The notes: generated by a model from the letters alone, not told the origin. Positions 25,185 to 33,931 are shown, counted from the stretch's first letter. The stretch: DNA of 64,000 nucleotides from Promicromonospora sp. AC04 (GCF_003058225.1 NZ_QBUG01000014.1:1-64000); one strand, 5' to 3'. A program made the numbers and translations.

Positions 25185-26777
25185 TCACTTCACTGGAATC
25201 GACTGCTCGTGATGGAAGATGTCCGCAGGATCCCAGCGATGCTTGACGGCAACGAGGTTCCGCTCGTTCTTGCGGAAATTGTCGAGGAAGTAGAGCCACA
25301 GAGCGTCATCGACGTTGCCCTTGGCGTGTGTGCCGAGAACGCTGTCCGGGTAGTTGTAGTACGCGCCTGCGACCGTCCCGCTCGGATCATTGGCTGGGTC
25401 GGGGGTCCCGCCGTACTCGGCATAGACGTCCCGGTAGAACTCGTTGACCCATCCCACGTGCGCGTCGGCCTGGGCGTCGTAGGGAGCCTGGTGTCCCTTG
25501 CCAGGACGCGAGGCATTGAGCCAGTAGGTCTGATACTGCAGCTTCATGATGGCGCCACGCTGGGGAACAGCGGTCGCGCCGGGAGCGACCCGATTGATGG
25601 CCCCACCGTAGCTGTCGACCTGCAAGAGGCTCTGGCTCATGTCCGACTCGGAAACGCCTCTCGGCGTCGTGTTGAGCCAGCGGTAGATCTTCATGCCTTG
25701 ATCCGAGGGAAAGGCCTTGTTCATGTACGCGGACTTGTACTTGCCGAACTGGTTGGGGCCCGAACCGTTCATGGTCTGCAGCGCTTCGAGGTAGGTGACG
25801 TGCTGCACGCTCTCGTTGCCAACGAGACCTGTCGTCCACCCGGGATGGCCGCCGAGCGGGTTCCGCAACGGCGTATGGTCGACGATCGCCCCGAAACGCG
25901 TTCGCGTATCTCGGTACCGTCGCTCGGCCTCGGCCCGGTGGTCGAGGTAGGTGGTCCCTGCGGGGGACACGGCTTGGACGATCATGCCGAGCTGCCCGGA
26001 CGACACATGCGTCAGCTTCAGCAAGCTGAACTCGGTCTCGGGCATGTCACTCACGAACTCCGCGTAGCAGGCAAGCAGGTCCGCGAAGGAAGCCGTGTCG
26101 ATCGATGACCAGTCCCAGGAGAGGGTGTAGATCGAGGCGAACTCCGGGGCCTCGGGCAAATCGTCAAAGTAGTAGCGCAGGATGACACCGAAGTTGCCGC
26201 ATCCGGCCCCCCGGAGGGCCCAGAAGAGGTCTTGTTCGTCCTTCGTGCCGCTCGTCGCCGACACGTGGTGCAGCTCAGCACTGTCCGACGACGCGTTCCA
26301 GGTCACGATGTCGACCGCGCTGAGGTGGTCGACGACCAGACCGTGCAGTCGCGACAGGAGCCCGTATCCACCGCCGGTGATGTGCCCACCGGCGCCGACG
26401 GAGTAGCAGGATCCTCCGGGTAGCGTCTTGTTGAAGCCGTTCAGCAAGGCTCGGTAGCCGGACCAGTTCTCACAACCTGCCTCGACGAAGAACGCAGGCC
26501 GCCGTTCATCCCAGCCGACCCGGTTCATCGAAGACATGTCGATGATGGCCCTGGTCGTGTCGTTGTAGATGAAGTTCTCGTAGCAGTGGCGTCCGGACAC
26601 GACCTTGACGTCGCGCCCGTAACGGGAGATGGCGTCGTTGATCTGGGTGACCGCCTCGGCATCGTTCTTGGGGACATAGACCGCCTCGAGCTTCGAGGCG
26701 AACCAGCGCCGGTCGAATCCTTGTCGGTCGCTGAGCACGACGGGACGTGAACCGATGCCTGCAGGCGAGGTAGACAT
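25185..26777 (-). CDS. Berberine-bridge-like FAD oxidoreductase, 530 aa
   Basis: FAD_binding_4 domain with both flavin-attachment residues of the bicovalent group: SGRHCYE (His64) and GGSCYSVGAGGHITGGGYG (Cys124). The substrate domain follows, and a BBE motif closes the protein (NYPDS, DALWLYFLDNFRKNERNLVAVKHRWDPADIFHHEQSI). No signal peptide is seen, so it acts in the cytoplasm. Such enzymes oxidise alcohols, sugars or amines with O2. The gene lies 51 bp downstream of the tandem-SIS gene on the same strand and is probably cotranscribed, which hints at a sugar-derived substrate (inference). Confidence 0.85.
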   Translation of the reverse strand: MSTSPAGIGSRPVVLSDRQGFDRRWFASKLEAVYVPKNDAEAVTQINDAISRYGRDVKVVSGRHCYENFIYNDTTRAIIDMSSMNRVGWDERRPAFFVEAGCENWSGYRALLNGFNKTLPGGSCYSVGAGGHITGGGYGLLSRLHGLVVDHLSAVDIVTWNASSDSAELHHVSATSGTKDEQDLFWALRGAGCGNFGVILRYYFDDLPEAPEFASIYTLSWDWSSIDTASFADLLACYAEFVSDMPETEFSLLKLTHVSSGQLGMIVQAVSPAGTTYLDHRAEAERRYRDTRTRFGAIVDHTPLRNPLGGHPGWTTGLVGNESVQHVTYLEALQTMNGSGPNQFGKYKSAYMNKAFPSDQGMKIYRWLNTTPRGVSESDMSQSLLQVDSYGGAINRVAPGATAVPQRGAIMKLQYQTYWLNASRPGKGHQAPYDAQADAHVGWVNEFYRDVYAEYGGTPDPANDPSGTVAGAYYNYPDSVLGTHAKGNVDDALWLYFLDNFRKNERNLVAVKHRWDPADIFHHEQSIPVK

Positions 26778-26829
26778 GTTGAGGACTCCAGGATCGACGG
26801 GATGGTTGCGGAGCGCTGTCGAGAGGGCC

Positions 26830-28158
26830 TCAGTAGCCGCGCTCCAGAAAGCTGGCTTGTGCCTGGTCGTCGTATTCGCTCGCCCCGACTTCCCAGTAGT
26901 TCTGCCAGTAGTTGGGCGTCTGGTTGCGTTCGACCATGCGATAGGTCCATTGAGCAGTCAGAAGCCAGAGCACCAGATTCCCTGAAAGCCCGCTGACCGG
27001 ACACACCGGCTCGTCAAAGCCCGGGATGTCGAGGACGCCCGCACCGTCGCCGCTGTGCGTGTTGATGGCGACATCCACATAATCGCTGAGCGAGCCGGCA
27101 CCTCCATCTCCGTCGAAGGGGCCGAACGCGACGACCATCGCGCCGATCTGCCTGGCGTACTTCGCGACCTGGATCTCGTCGCTGTTGTCGGGGCTGATCG
27201 CGCCGATGAGCACCATGTCGGCGGCCGTGAGCTGCGTCTTGTACAACTCGTAGGGCTGCATGATCATGCTGCCGGCGGCCGTCTCGTAGGCCTCATTGAC
27301 AAACATGTTCTGAGTGCCTTCGTAGGGCGTTCCGGCCTGCGAGTGCCCGTACACGAGAAGTCGCGGGTGATCTGCGTCCTTCGCGAAGAGAAGGACGCGG
27401 TCGGTCCAGGCGCGCGCCACGCGATCGATCACCTCGAATTCGTGTTCGCGGACAAGCTCAAAGCTCCTCAGGGCGTTGTCCAGGTATTCAAGAGCCGCGT
27501 CGGCGCCATCATCGGACCCCTCGGTGCTGATCTGCTTGCACAACGCGGCCGTGCAGGCCCAATAGACCAGGAATTGCGAGAGCCCGCTGGAAGAGATGAT
27601 CTTGAACTCGGGAATCGCTGGAGTCGAGATCACGCCGCAGCTCCATGTGCAGCCGCTGTCGAGCACACGATCGCAGACCTGCTCGAGGGAGGTGCTCATC
27701 TTGACCGGCAGGAAAGCCCCGACAGGGGTCTTGTAGAAGCGGGCGTAGCTGCAGGTGATGCCGACGGTGTACGCACCTCGGGCGCGAGCCTCGTCCGGGC
27801 CGACATCGGGAATTGTTCCCTTGTCGGGGTTGATGAGCGACGCACCGTTCGTGAGCAGGAAGTCACCCGGTCTCATCTGGTTGTAATCCGCTGAGATGTT
27901 CCGATCGGCACGCTGTGGCAGCACCGAGGGCTGACCAGGAAGACCAGGGCTTGCCGCGAACATGGCGAAGTGTCCCACCAGGACGTGCGAGAAGATCTGG
28001 CCGCCGGAGGCCCGGCACTCGTAGGCGACCTTCATCGCCTCACAGATTCCAGTGATCTGCGTGTCTCGAATATGTAGACCGATGCGCTCGATCTCGGCGT
28101 AGAAGAGATCCATGTAGGACGTGCCGGAGAGCAGAGGGGAAACGGAAGGGTCGTTCAT
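26830..28158 (-). CDS. Tandem SIS-domain-like protein, 442 aa
   Basis: The N-terminal helix (MDLFYAEIERIGLHIRDTQITGICEAMKVAYEC) resembles sugar-isomerase-type SIS proteins. The first SIS-like unit has MRPGDFLLTNGASLIN, then ARARGAYTVGITCSYARFY. The second has RLLVYGHSQAGTPYEGTQN, AADMVLIGAISPDNSDEIQVAKYARQIGAMVVAFGP and a C-terminal VCPVSGLSGNLVLWLL. SIS domains bind or isomerise phosphosugars. Several cysteines (CDRVLDSGCTWSCG) are unusual for the family. It precedes the FAD oxidase gene and its start overlaps a small upstream frame. The exact reaction is unknown. Confidence 0.6.
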   Translation of the reverse strand: MNDPSVSPLLSGTSYMDLFYAEIERIGLHIRDTQITGICEAMKVAYECRASGGQIFSHVLVGHFAMFAASPGLPGQPSVLPQRADRNISADYNQMRPGDFLLTNGASLINPDKGTIPDVGPDEARARGAYTVGITCSYARFYKTPVGAFLPVKMSTSLEQVCDRVLDSGCTWSCGVISTPAIPEFKIISSSGLSQFLVYWACTAALCKQISTEGSDDGADAALEYLDNALRSFELVREHEFEVIDRVARAWTDRVLLFAKDADHPRLLVYGHSQAGTPYEGTQNMFVNEAYETAAGSMIMQPYELYKTQLTAADMVLIGAISPDNSDEIQVAKYARQIGAMVVAFGPFDGDGGAGSLSDYVDVAINTHSGDGAGVLDIPGFDEPVCPVSGLSGNLVLWLLTAQWTYRMVERNQTPNYWQNYWEVGASEYDDQAQASFLERGY

Positions 28159-28292
28159 GCGTGTTTCCTTTCAGGTTTCGCGGCTGGGTCACCTGATCGG
28201 GGGGGGGCTGTTCGGTGATCGCGTGGGGCGAGGCTTCCGCTGCCGGTTATGCCGTCGATGGAGTCCAACAAGTCTTCCAAGATGATGCACAC
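28155..28292 (-). CDS. Possible small ORF upstream of the SIS gene, 45 aa
   Basis: A minus-strand frame begins at GTG 28292 and ends with a TGA that overlaps the SIS ATG (ATGA), the usual coupling in this window. It encodes an acidic helix-like N-terminus (CIILEDLLDSIDGITGSGS) and a basic proline-rich tail ending RKHA. A GGAGG lies one base before the GTG, too close for a good ribosome site. The frame is open upstream to a stop at 28362-28364 but has no other start. A run of nine G (28199-28207) lies inside it. It may be a leader peptide, a precursor peptide, or chance. Confidence 0.3.
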   Translation of the reverse strand: MCIILEDLLDSIDGITGSGSLAPRDHRTAPPRSGDPAAKPERKHA

Positions 28293-28661
28293 GCCTCCGA
28301 TGATTGCCGGATCGATGCTCCGGTCAGTGGGGGAGGCGGAAGCGCACGCATTCGTGCGGCCTCATTGCCTTGACGAATCTGGAGATTTGAAGAGTGCTGC
28401 GCATTCGGCTCTGGATCAAGAGTCGCACGTCGCGCCGCGCGTGCAAGGCGGAGCGCTGCTGCGACACCAGACGCGGATGTCGTGCGGTGACGGGTCCCAA
28501 GGAAGGCGCCGGCACTGCGACATGGCGTTCGGCGGACTGGCCACCGGCTCCCGGACCTGCGTCGGGCGGGCTGTCGGCAGATTGTGTGTGACTCTTTGCC
28601 CCGCTTCCGGCATCGTGCTGCCTGGCGCCATTGGAGGCGCCGCCAGACCCGAGAGGAACCC
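28293..28661. other. Intergenic region with no convincing gene
   Basis: About 370 bp between the SIS operon and the divergent hydrolase gene. Several overlapping frames exist, but none has protein-like composition or a ribosome site. The AT-richer part near 28365-28400 is the best place for the promoter of the minus-strand operon. Confidence 0.4.
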
Positions 28662-30140
28662 GTGACCGAGGACCGCACCGCCCAGACCCTCCGTTCGATC
28701 GCCCCCTACCTCGCCGAGTGGGCCTCCTTCCAGGCCGCCTACCACGGCATCCCGGGCCTCCAGCTGGCCGTCGGACGGCGCGGCGAGGTCTTCGTGGACC
28801 TGGCCTGGGGCAAGGCCGACGTCGAGACCGGTGAGGACCTCACTAGCGACCACCTGTTCCGCATCGCGTCCCACTCCAAGACGTTCACCGGCGTCCTCGT
28901 GATGCAGCTCGTCGAGCGCGGCGAGCTGCGCCTGGACGACGCCGTGGGCGACCTCGTGCCGGAGCTCGACGGCTCGCGCGCCGCCGGCATCACCGTCCGC
29001 GAGCTGCTCGGCCACCAGGCCGGGATCATCCGCGACTCCTCCGACGGCGACTTCTGGCAGCACCACAAGCCCTTCCTCGACCGCGCGGAGGTGCTCGAGT
29101 GCGTGCGCGCCGAGGGCGTCGTGTTCGAGCCCAACGAGCACTTCAAGTACACGAACATCGGCTACAGCCTGCTCGGCATCGTCATCGAGCAGGTCACCGG
29201 CAAGACGTACGACGAGGTGGCGCGCGCCGCCGTCGTCGAACCGCTGGGGCTGACCCGGACCGGGACCGAGCTGGACCCCGCCCGCGCCGCTGAGTACGCC
29301 GCCGGCCACACCGGCCGCATCACGCACGACGACGCCCGCCGCGTCATCCCGCACGTCGACACCCGCGCCATGGCCGCCGCCACCGGCTGGTACTCCACAG
29401 CCCTGGAGATGGTCCGCTACGGCGCCGCCCACGTGTTCGGCGACACCACCCTGATCAGCGACGCCAGCAAGCGCATCATGCAGCGCGAGGAGTCCCGCCT
29501 GGTGGTGCGCGGCAAGGAGGTCGGCCGGTACGGCGTCGGCATGGGACTCAGGACGATCGGGGACCGCGAGCTCGTCGGGCACTCCGGCGGATACCCCGGG
29601 CACATCACGCGCACGCACATCGACCCGGTCGACGGGCTCGTGGTCTCCTCCCTGACCAACGCCGTCGACGGCGCCGCCGAGCAGATCGCCACCGGCGTCA
29701 TCCAGCTGATCAACCTGGCGCTCGCGGCTGCGGCCGAGGTCGCCGCCGTGGAGACGGCGGGCGGGGCCGGGGTCGGCGCAGCCGGGAAGGGTGCCGACGG
29801 GAAGGGTGCCGACGGCGACCCGGTGCCGGCGATCCCGGCCGACGCGCCCCTCGGGCGCTTCGCCAACCTGTGGGGTGTCGTCGACGTCGTGGACCTCGGC
29901 GGGATCCTGCACGTGATCAACCCTCGCGCGGCGGAGCCCGCCGAGGTCGTGGAGCGGCTGGTCGTGTCCGAGGGCCGCCTGGTGCATGAGCCCGTCGCCG
30001 GGTTCGGCACGGTCGGCGAGCCGGTCCAGGTCGAGCGCGACGCCGACGGCGCCATCGTCTCCGCCCGGATCGGCGCCATGACGTCGTGGCCGGTCGAAGA
30101 CTTCCGGGCCCGCGGTCCGGTCCCGGATCGGCAGGGCTGA
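28662..30140 (+). CDS. Cytoplasmic serine hydrolase of the beta-lactamase/esterase fold, 492 aa
   Basis: It starts at GTG 28662 with GAGAGGAA before it. Catalytic motifs are S70-H-S-K73 in FRIASHSKTF, YTNIGYSLLG (YxN), and HSGGYPG. The C-terminal 130 residues form an extra domain after an Ala/Gly-rich linker (GVGAAGKGADGKGADGD), probably a beta-barrel like the ones in D-aminopeptidase/EstB relatives. No signal peptide is present, unlike most penicillin-binding relatives, so it probably acts as an esterase or amidase in the cytoplasm. It converges on the MBL gene with a 19 bp gap. Confidence 0.85.
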   Translation: MTEDRTAQTLRSIAPYLAEWASFQAAYHGIPGLQLAVGRRGEVFVDLAWGKADVETGEDLTSDHLFRIASHSKTFTGVLVMQLVERGELRLDDAVGDLVPELDGSRAAGITVRELLGHQAGIIRDSSDGDFWQHHKPFLDRAEVLECVRAEGVVFEPNEHFKYTNIGYSLLGIVIEQVTGKTYDEVARAAVVEPLGLTRTGTELDPARAAEYAAGHTGRITHDDARRVIPHVDTRAMAAATGWYSTALEMVRYGAAHVFGDTTLISDASKRIMQREESRLVVRGKEVGRYGVGMGLRTIGDRELVGHSGGYPGHITRTHIDPVDGLVVSSLTNAVDGAAEQIATGVIQLINLALAAAAEVAAVETAGGAGVGAAGKGADGKGADGDPVPAIPADAPLGRFANLWGVVDVVDLGGILHVINPRAAEPAEVVERLVVSEGRLVHEPVAGFGTVGEPVQVERDADGAIVSARIGAMTSWPVEDFRARGPVPDRQG

Positions 30141-30159
30141 CCAGAACCCGGTCTCCCCA

Positions 30160-31206
30160 CTACTGGCCGAGCCGGTCGCGCACCATCAGCTCCAGCACCT
30201 TCATGAAGCGGTGCGTGCCGGCTCGGCCAAGGACGAACGGGTTGCGTGCCCCAGTCGTCCCGTCGCGCAGCGCCCGCAGGCGGGCGAGCCCGTAGTCGGT
30301 CTGGGGGTGGTTGTTCAGCTCGACGTCGACGCCGGAGCGGTGCATCAGGGCGGCGTACTCGATCACCGAGCGCAGGTAGTCGCGCCTGCCCGACGTCGGC
30401 TTCGGGAGCCCCGTGCCGCCCCAGAGCATCGCCGTGTGCCGCCGCCCGTGCCACCACACGGGGAAGATCGGCGAGACGGTACCGGGGGTGTGGCCCGGCG
30501 TGTACGGGAGGTGGACGGTGGTGCCGCCCAGCGTGAGCCGCTGCCCGTCTGATATCTCCAGGTCGCGCTCGGGCACGTCGGGCGAGGGGTCCGTAGCGGC
30601 GAGGTCCCAGTCGGCGGGGCTCATCAGCACGCGGGCCCCGTACCGGTCGGCGAGGTACTGCGCCCCGCCGAAGTGGTCGGCATGCCCGTGGGCCACCACC
30701 ACGTACCGGATCCGCGCGGGGTCCACGCCCAGCGCCCGCAGCTCCGGGACCAGGATGTCCGCGGCCTGGTCCCGGGACTCCAGCGCGTCGACGAGGAGCA
30801 CGCCGTCGGCAGTCTCCACGGCCGTCGCCGAGACGAAGTCCGTGCCGACCACCGTGACGTTGTCGAATACCCGCGTGGGCTCCGGGTCCGGGGCGGACGG
30901 CGGCGGCCCGCCCGAGGTGAACGCCGCGATCAGCGCGAGCAGCACGGGATCGTCGCCCGCCAGCCGAGCGGCGCGCTCGGCCGGCGTGCCGGAACCGGAT
31001 CCAGGCGACGCGGTATCGGTCGCCGTTGCGCCGGATCCTGCCGCGTCGGCCGGTGGCGCGGTCGACCGCGGGGAATCGGACGGCCGCGCGCCGGACGACA
31101 GGCTCGCGCTCTCCGCCGGTTCCTTGGCGCAAGCGGCCAGGGCGACAAGCGCCGCCGCGGCGAGGAGGGCGCGACGCGAGAGCTCGGCATGACGCGGGAG
31201 ATCCAT
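30160..31206 (-). CDS. MBL-fold metallohydrolase lipoprotein, 348 aa
   Basis: I start at ATG 31206. The N-terminus has SRRALLAAAALVALAACAKE, a signal with twin arginine and the lipobox LAAC, so it is probably a membrane-anchored lipoprotein. A Ser/Pro-rich linker follows. The metallo-beta-lactamase domain carries VVAHGHADHFGG (HxHxDH), a TPGHTPGT histidine and a final GVDVELNNHPQTD histidine. It likely hydrolyses an ester or lactone outside the cell. The substrate is unknown. Confidence 0.85.
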   Translation of the reverse strand: MDLPRHAELSRRALLAAAALVALAACAKEPAESASLSSGARPSDSPRSTAPPADAAGSGATATDTASPGSGSGTPAERAARLAGDDPVLLALIAAFTSGGPPPSAPDPEPTRVFDNVTVVGTDFVSATAVETADGVLLVDALESRDQAADILVPELRALGVDPARIRYVVVAHGHADHFGGAQYLADRYGARVLMSPADWDLAATDPSPDVPERDLEISDGQRLTLGGTTVHLPYTPGHTPGTVSPIFPVWWHGRRHTAMLWGGTGLPKPTSGRRDYLRSVIEYAALMHRSGVDVELNNHPQTDYGLARLRALRDGTTGARNPFVLGRAGTHRFMKVLELMVRDRLGQ

Positions 31207-31288
31207 CGGCCGATCGTACGAAGGACCCTCCCGGCCTGCCGGTCGGCGCGCGAGGCCGACGCCAGGTCGAGGCCGTTGCCGCACGAGA

Positions 31289-31332
31289 TGTGTTGCTCCG
31301 AGTGGACATCGTCTACGCAGGGCAACACACTC
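31289..31332. repeat. Dispersed hairpin element, imperfect copy
   Basis: TGTGTTGCTCCGAGTGGAC pairs with GTCTACGCAGGGCAACACA at 15 of 19 positions around a short loop. The same element, with a perfect stem, is at 38550-38608. Here it lies in the divergent gap between the MBL and YpfJ-type genes, where a terminator is not expected. Confidence 0.6.
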
Positions 31333-31423
31333 CCCGCGCGTGGGGCTTTCCGCGGCCCGCCTCGGAGCCGCACCCTGGTCCCGGAACCCGGGCGACCCTC
31401 GCCGGTCGCGGTAGCGTTGTCAG

Positions 31424-32314
31424 GTGACTTTCAGCGAGGGCGGGCAGTTCGAAGGCGGCCGGGTACGCAAGGGTGGCGGACGGCGCGGCGGAGTGGCCGT
31501 GGGCGGCGGCGGCGTCGTCGTGATCGTCATTGCGCTGGCGTACATGCTGCTGACCGGCAACAGCCCGGCGGACATCCTCGGCGGGACCACCTCCGACGCC
31601 GGGGGTGCCGGCGAGGAGGGCTACGTCGGCGACTGCACAGCGGAGCAGGCCAACACCGACGCCGAGTGCCGGCTGAACGCGGCCGTCCAGTCGCTCGACG
31701 CCTACTGGGCCGCGACGCTCCCGGAGCAGGGCGGCGTCGACTACGAGCTGCCCGAGGTCGTCAGCTTCACCTCCGCTGTCGACACCGGGTGCGGGTCTGC
31801 GACGTCGTCCACGGGGCCGTTCTACTGCCCGGCCGACACCACCGTGTACGAGGACCTCGCGTTCTACGACCAGCTCTCCAGCCAGTTCGGGGCCGAGGGC
31901 GGCCCGCTCGCGGAGATGTACGTGACGGCGCACGAGTTCGGGCACCACATCGAGAACCAGCTCGGGCTGTTCGAGCGGGCCGACCGGTCGGGCACGGGCC
32001 CGGAGTCCGACTCCGTGCGCATCGAGCTGATGGCCGACTGCCTCGCCGGCATGTGGGCCGGCAACGCCGCGACCACCGAGGACCCGGACACGGGCGTCAC
32101 CTTCCTCGAACCCATCACGCGGGACGAGCTGGACCAGGCGCTGTCCGCCGCCGCTGCCGTGGGCGACGACAACATCCAGCGTCGGTCCGGTGGCGACGTC
32201 AACCCCGAGGCGTTCTCGCACGGCTCCAGCGAGCAGCGGGTCAAGTGGTTCTCGACCGGCTACAACGGCGGCACCATCCAGGACTGCAACGCGCTGGACG
32301 CGTCCACCCTCTGA
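31424..32314 (+). CDS. Neutral zinc metallopeptidase, YpfJ family, 296 aa
   Basis: It starts at GTG 31424. A basic Gly-rich cytoplasmic N-terminus (RVRKGGGRRGG) is followed by one membrane segment (VVVIVIALAYMLL). The extracellular peptidase domain (PF04228) has VTAHEFGHHIENQLG, with the HExxH-like HEFGHH zinc motif, and RIELMADCLAGMWA, whose Glu is the probable third ligand. Four conserved cysteines could form disulfides. The family is common but its substrate is not known. Confidence 0.9.
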   Translation: MTFSEGGQFEGGRVRKGGGRRGGVAVGGGGVVVIVIALAYMLLTGNSPADILGGTTSDAGGAGEEGYVGDCTAEQANTDAECRLNAAVQSLDAYWAATLPEQGGVDYELPEVVSFTSAVDTGCGSATSSTGPFYCPADTTVYEDLAFYDQLSSQFGAEGGPLAEMYVTAHEFGHHIENQLGLFERADRSGTGPESDSVRIELMADCLAGMWAGNAATTEDPDTGVTFLEPITRDELDQALSAAAAVGDDNIQRRSGGDVNPEAFSHGSSEQRVKWFSTGYNGGTIQDCNALDASTL

Positions 32315-32330
32315 CGTTACGGTTGCTGCC

Positions 32331-32381
32331 ATGTACTTCAGCGCACGCACGACGACGCCGGACCCCTCCGGCGCGCGCTGA
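32331..32381 (+). CDS. Threonine leader peptide, 16 aa (MYFSARTTTPDPSGAR)
   Basis: An ATG at 32331 encodes a 16-residue peptide with three consecutive Thr codons (ACG ACG ACG, 32349-32357). It sits 142 bp upstream of a threonyl-tRNA synthetase gene and just before a strong intrinsic terminator. TACGGT lies at a -10 spacing directly before the ATG, so the message may be leaderless. These features are those of ribosome-mediated transcription attenuation: scarce Thr-tRNA stalls the ribosome at the Thr codons and allows read-through. Confidence 0.7.
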   Translation: MYFSARTTTPDPSGAR

Positions 32382-32398
32382 TCTGCACTCAGCAACCA

Positions 32399-32428
32399 GG
32401 CCCCGGAGCTCGCTCCGGGGCCTTTGTC
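32399..32428 (+). terminator. Attenuator terminator upstream of the thrS-like gene
   Basis: GGCCCCGGAG (32399-32408), loop CTCG, CTCCGGGGCC (32413-32422), then TTT. The leader segment CTCCGG at 32366-32371 copies the right arm and can pair with the left arm, a possible antiterminator. Confidence 0.75.
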
Positions 32429-32472
32429 ATGCACGACGGCGCCGGGGCAGCTCCACCATCGAAGGAGCAACC

Positions 32473-33825
32473 ATGAACGTCCCCGCCAACGCTGTCCGTG
32501 CCGTCATCGATCATCGTGACCTCGGTCGCGACATGCGGATCTTCGACACCAGCCCGCTGGTCGGGCCCGGCCTGCCGCTCTGGCTGCCCGCCGGGGCGGC
32601 CGTGCGGTACGAGCTGGAGCAGTACGCGCGGGAGGTCGCGCTGCGCACCGGCTGCGAGCCCGTGTACTCGCCTGTGCTCGGCAAGCGGTCGCTGTTCGAG
32701 CGGTCGGGCCACTGGGCGAAGTTCGCGGACGACATGTTCCCGCCGATGTATCTCGGCGGCTCGGGTTCCGGGGCCGGTTCGGGTCCGGGAGTCGGTTCCG
32801 GGCCCGACGGCGGTCCGCAGGGCGAGGCGGGCGTCGCCGCCCCCGACTTCGACCCGCTCGTGCTGCGCCCCGCCAACTGCCCGCACCACGCGCAGATCTA
32901 CGCGTCCGAGCCCCGCTCGTACCGCGACCTGCCCGTCCGGTACTCGGAGCTCGCGCCGATGTTCCGCGCGGAGCGGTCCGGGGTGCTGTCCGGGCTGAGC
33001 CGCGTGCGGCAGATCAACCTCGACGACGCGCACGTCTTCTGCCGACCGGACCAGGTCGGGGCTGAGGTCCGTACCGCCCTGGTCGCCGTCCTGGAGGTGC
33101 TCGACACCCTGGGGATCGAGGTGTCGTACCTGCGCCTGTCAGGCCGGGACGACTCCGACAAGTGGCTGGGCGAGCCCGAGCAGTGGGCCGCGGCGGAGGA
33201 GGCACTACGGGAGGTGCTGGCTGACGTCGTCGCGCCGGCCGGGCTGCCATGGCAGGCCGAGGCGGGCGAAGCGGCGTTCTACGGTCCCAAGATCGACGTC
33301 CAGGTGCTCGACGCGCGCGGCCACGAGGAGACCCTCGCGACCGTGCAGCTCGACTTCAACCAGCCGGAGCGGTTCGACCTGACCTACGTCGCCGCCTCGG
33401 GCGAGCGTGAGCGGGTGGTGATGATCCACCGCGGCACCGTCGGGGCGATGGAGCGGATGGTCGCGTTCCTCCTGGAGCGGCACGCCGGGCGGCTCCCGTT
33501 CTGGCTCGCGCCGGTGCAGGTCTGCCTGCTTCCGGTGTCCGACGACGGGGCCGCTGCCGACGCGGCCGCGAAGCTGGCCGCCGACCTGCGCGCCCGGGGC
33601 CTGCGGGTCCGCGTCGAGCGGGACGGGTCGCTGGGCAACCGGATCCGCCTGGCCCGCAAGCGGCGGGACGCGCTGCTCGGCGTGCTCGGCCCGCGGGAGG
33701 TCGAGGCGGGGGTGCTCGCGGTGACCGACCCGGCGTCGGGCGCGAAGGCCGCCGTGCCGCTCGCGGAGCTGGGCGACCGGCTCGCGGAGGCGGCGCGGGG
33801 GCGGGTGCCGCGGGTCGCGCTCTGA
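32473..33825 (+). CDS. thrS: Short threonyl-tRNA synthetase, 450 aa
   Basis: GAAGGAG precedes the ATG. It has class II motifs FRAERSGVLSGLSRVRQINLDDAHVFC (motif 2) and RGTVGAMERMVAFLLE (motif 3). The three zinc ligands of ThrRS are present (Cys in ANCPHH, His in DDAHVFC, His in MIHRG). The C-terminal anticodon-binding domain starts near FWLAPVQVCLLPV. The TGS and N2 editing domains are absent, against about 640 aa in the usual enzyme. A Gly/Ser-rich insert of about 25 residues interrupts the catalytic domain after DDMFPPMYL. The canonical PMNCPGH reads PANCPHH. It is probably a second ThrRS, perhaps a stress- or inhibitor-tolerant copy controlled by the Thr leader. Confidence 0.88.
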   Translation: MNVPANAVRAVIDHRDLGRDMRIFDTSPLVGPGLPLWLPAGAAVRYELEQYAREVALRTGCEPVYSPVLGKRSLFERSGHWAKFADDMFPPMYLGGSGSGAGSGPGVGSGPDGGPQGEAGVAAPDFDPLVLRPANCPHHAQIYASEPRSYRDLPVRYSELAPMFRAERSGVLSGLSRVRQINLDDAHVFCRPDQVGAEVRTALVAVLEVLDTLGIEVSYLRLSGRDDSDKWLGEPEQWAAAEEALREVLADVVAPAGLPWQAEAGEAAFYGPKIDVQVLDARGHEETLATVQLDFNQPERFDLTYVAASGERERVVMIHRGTVGAMERMVAFLLERHAGRLPFWLAPVQVCLLPVSDDGAAADAAAKLAADLRARGLRVRVERDGSLGNRIRLARKRRDALLGVLGPREVEAGVLAVTDPASGAKAAVPLAELGDRLAEAARGRVPRVAL

Positions 33826-33827
33826 GA

Positions 33828-33851
33828 ACCGGCGCCGGGGGAGCGCCGGTA
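33828..33851 (+). terminator. Terminator after the thrS-like gene
   Basis: ACCGGCGC and GCGCCGGT form a stem around an 8-base loop, a few bases after the stop codon at 33825. There is no T-run, as is common in actinobacteria. Confidence 0.6.
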
Positions 33852-33931
33852 CACCGAGCGCGGAGTCGAGGAGCTGGACGGGCCGACTGTGTGTAACCGA
33901 CATTTCACCCAAAGGCGCTATCGTTCGCGCC

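Noticed and set aside
28249-28678. Overlapping frames of 138-143 codons in the gap before the serine hydrolase
   Set aside because: Biased composition, no ribosome site, and none agrees with the coupled small frame that ends at the SIS start.
30673-33825. A single frame of 1050 codons running through the MBL gene region into the ThrRS
   Set aside because: Only the part from 32473 is protein-like. The upstream codons are the antisense of the lipoprotein gene and overlap the metallopeptidase gene in another frame.
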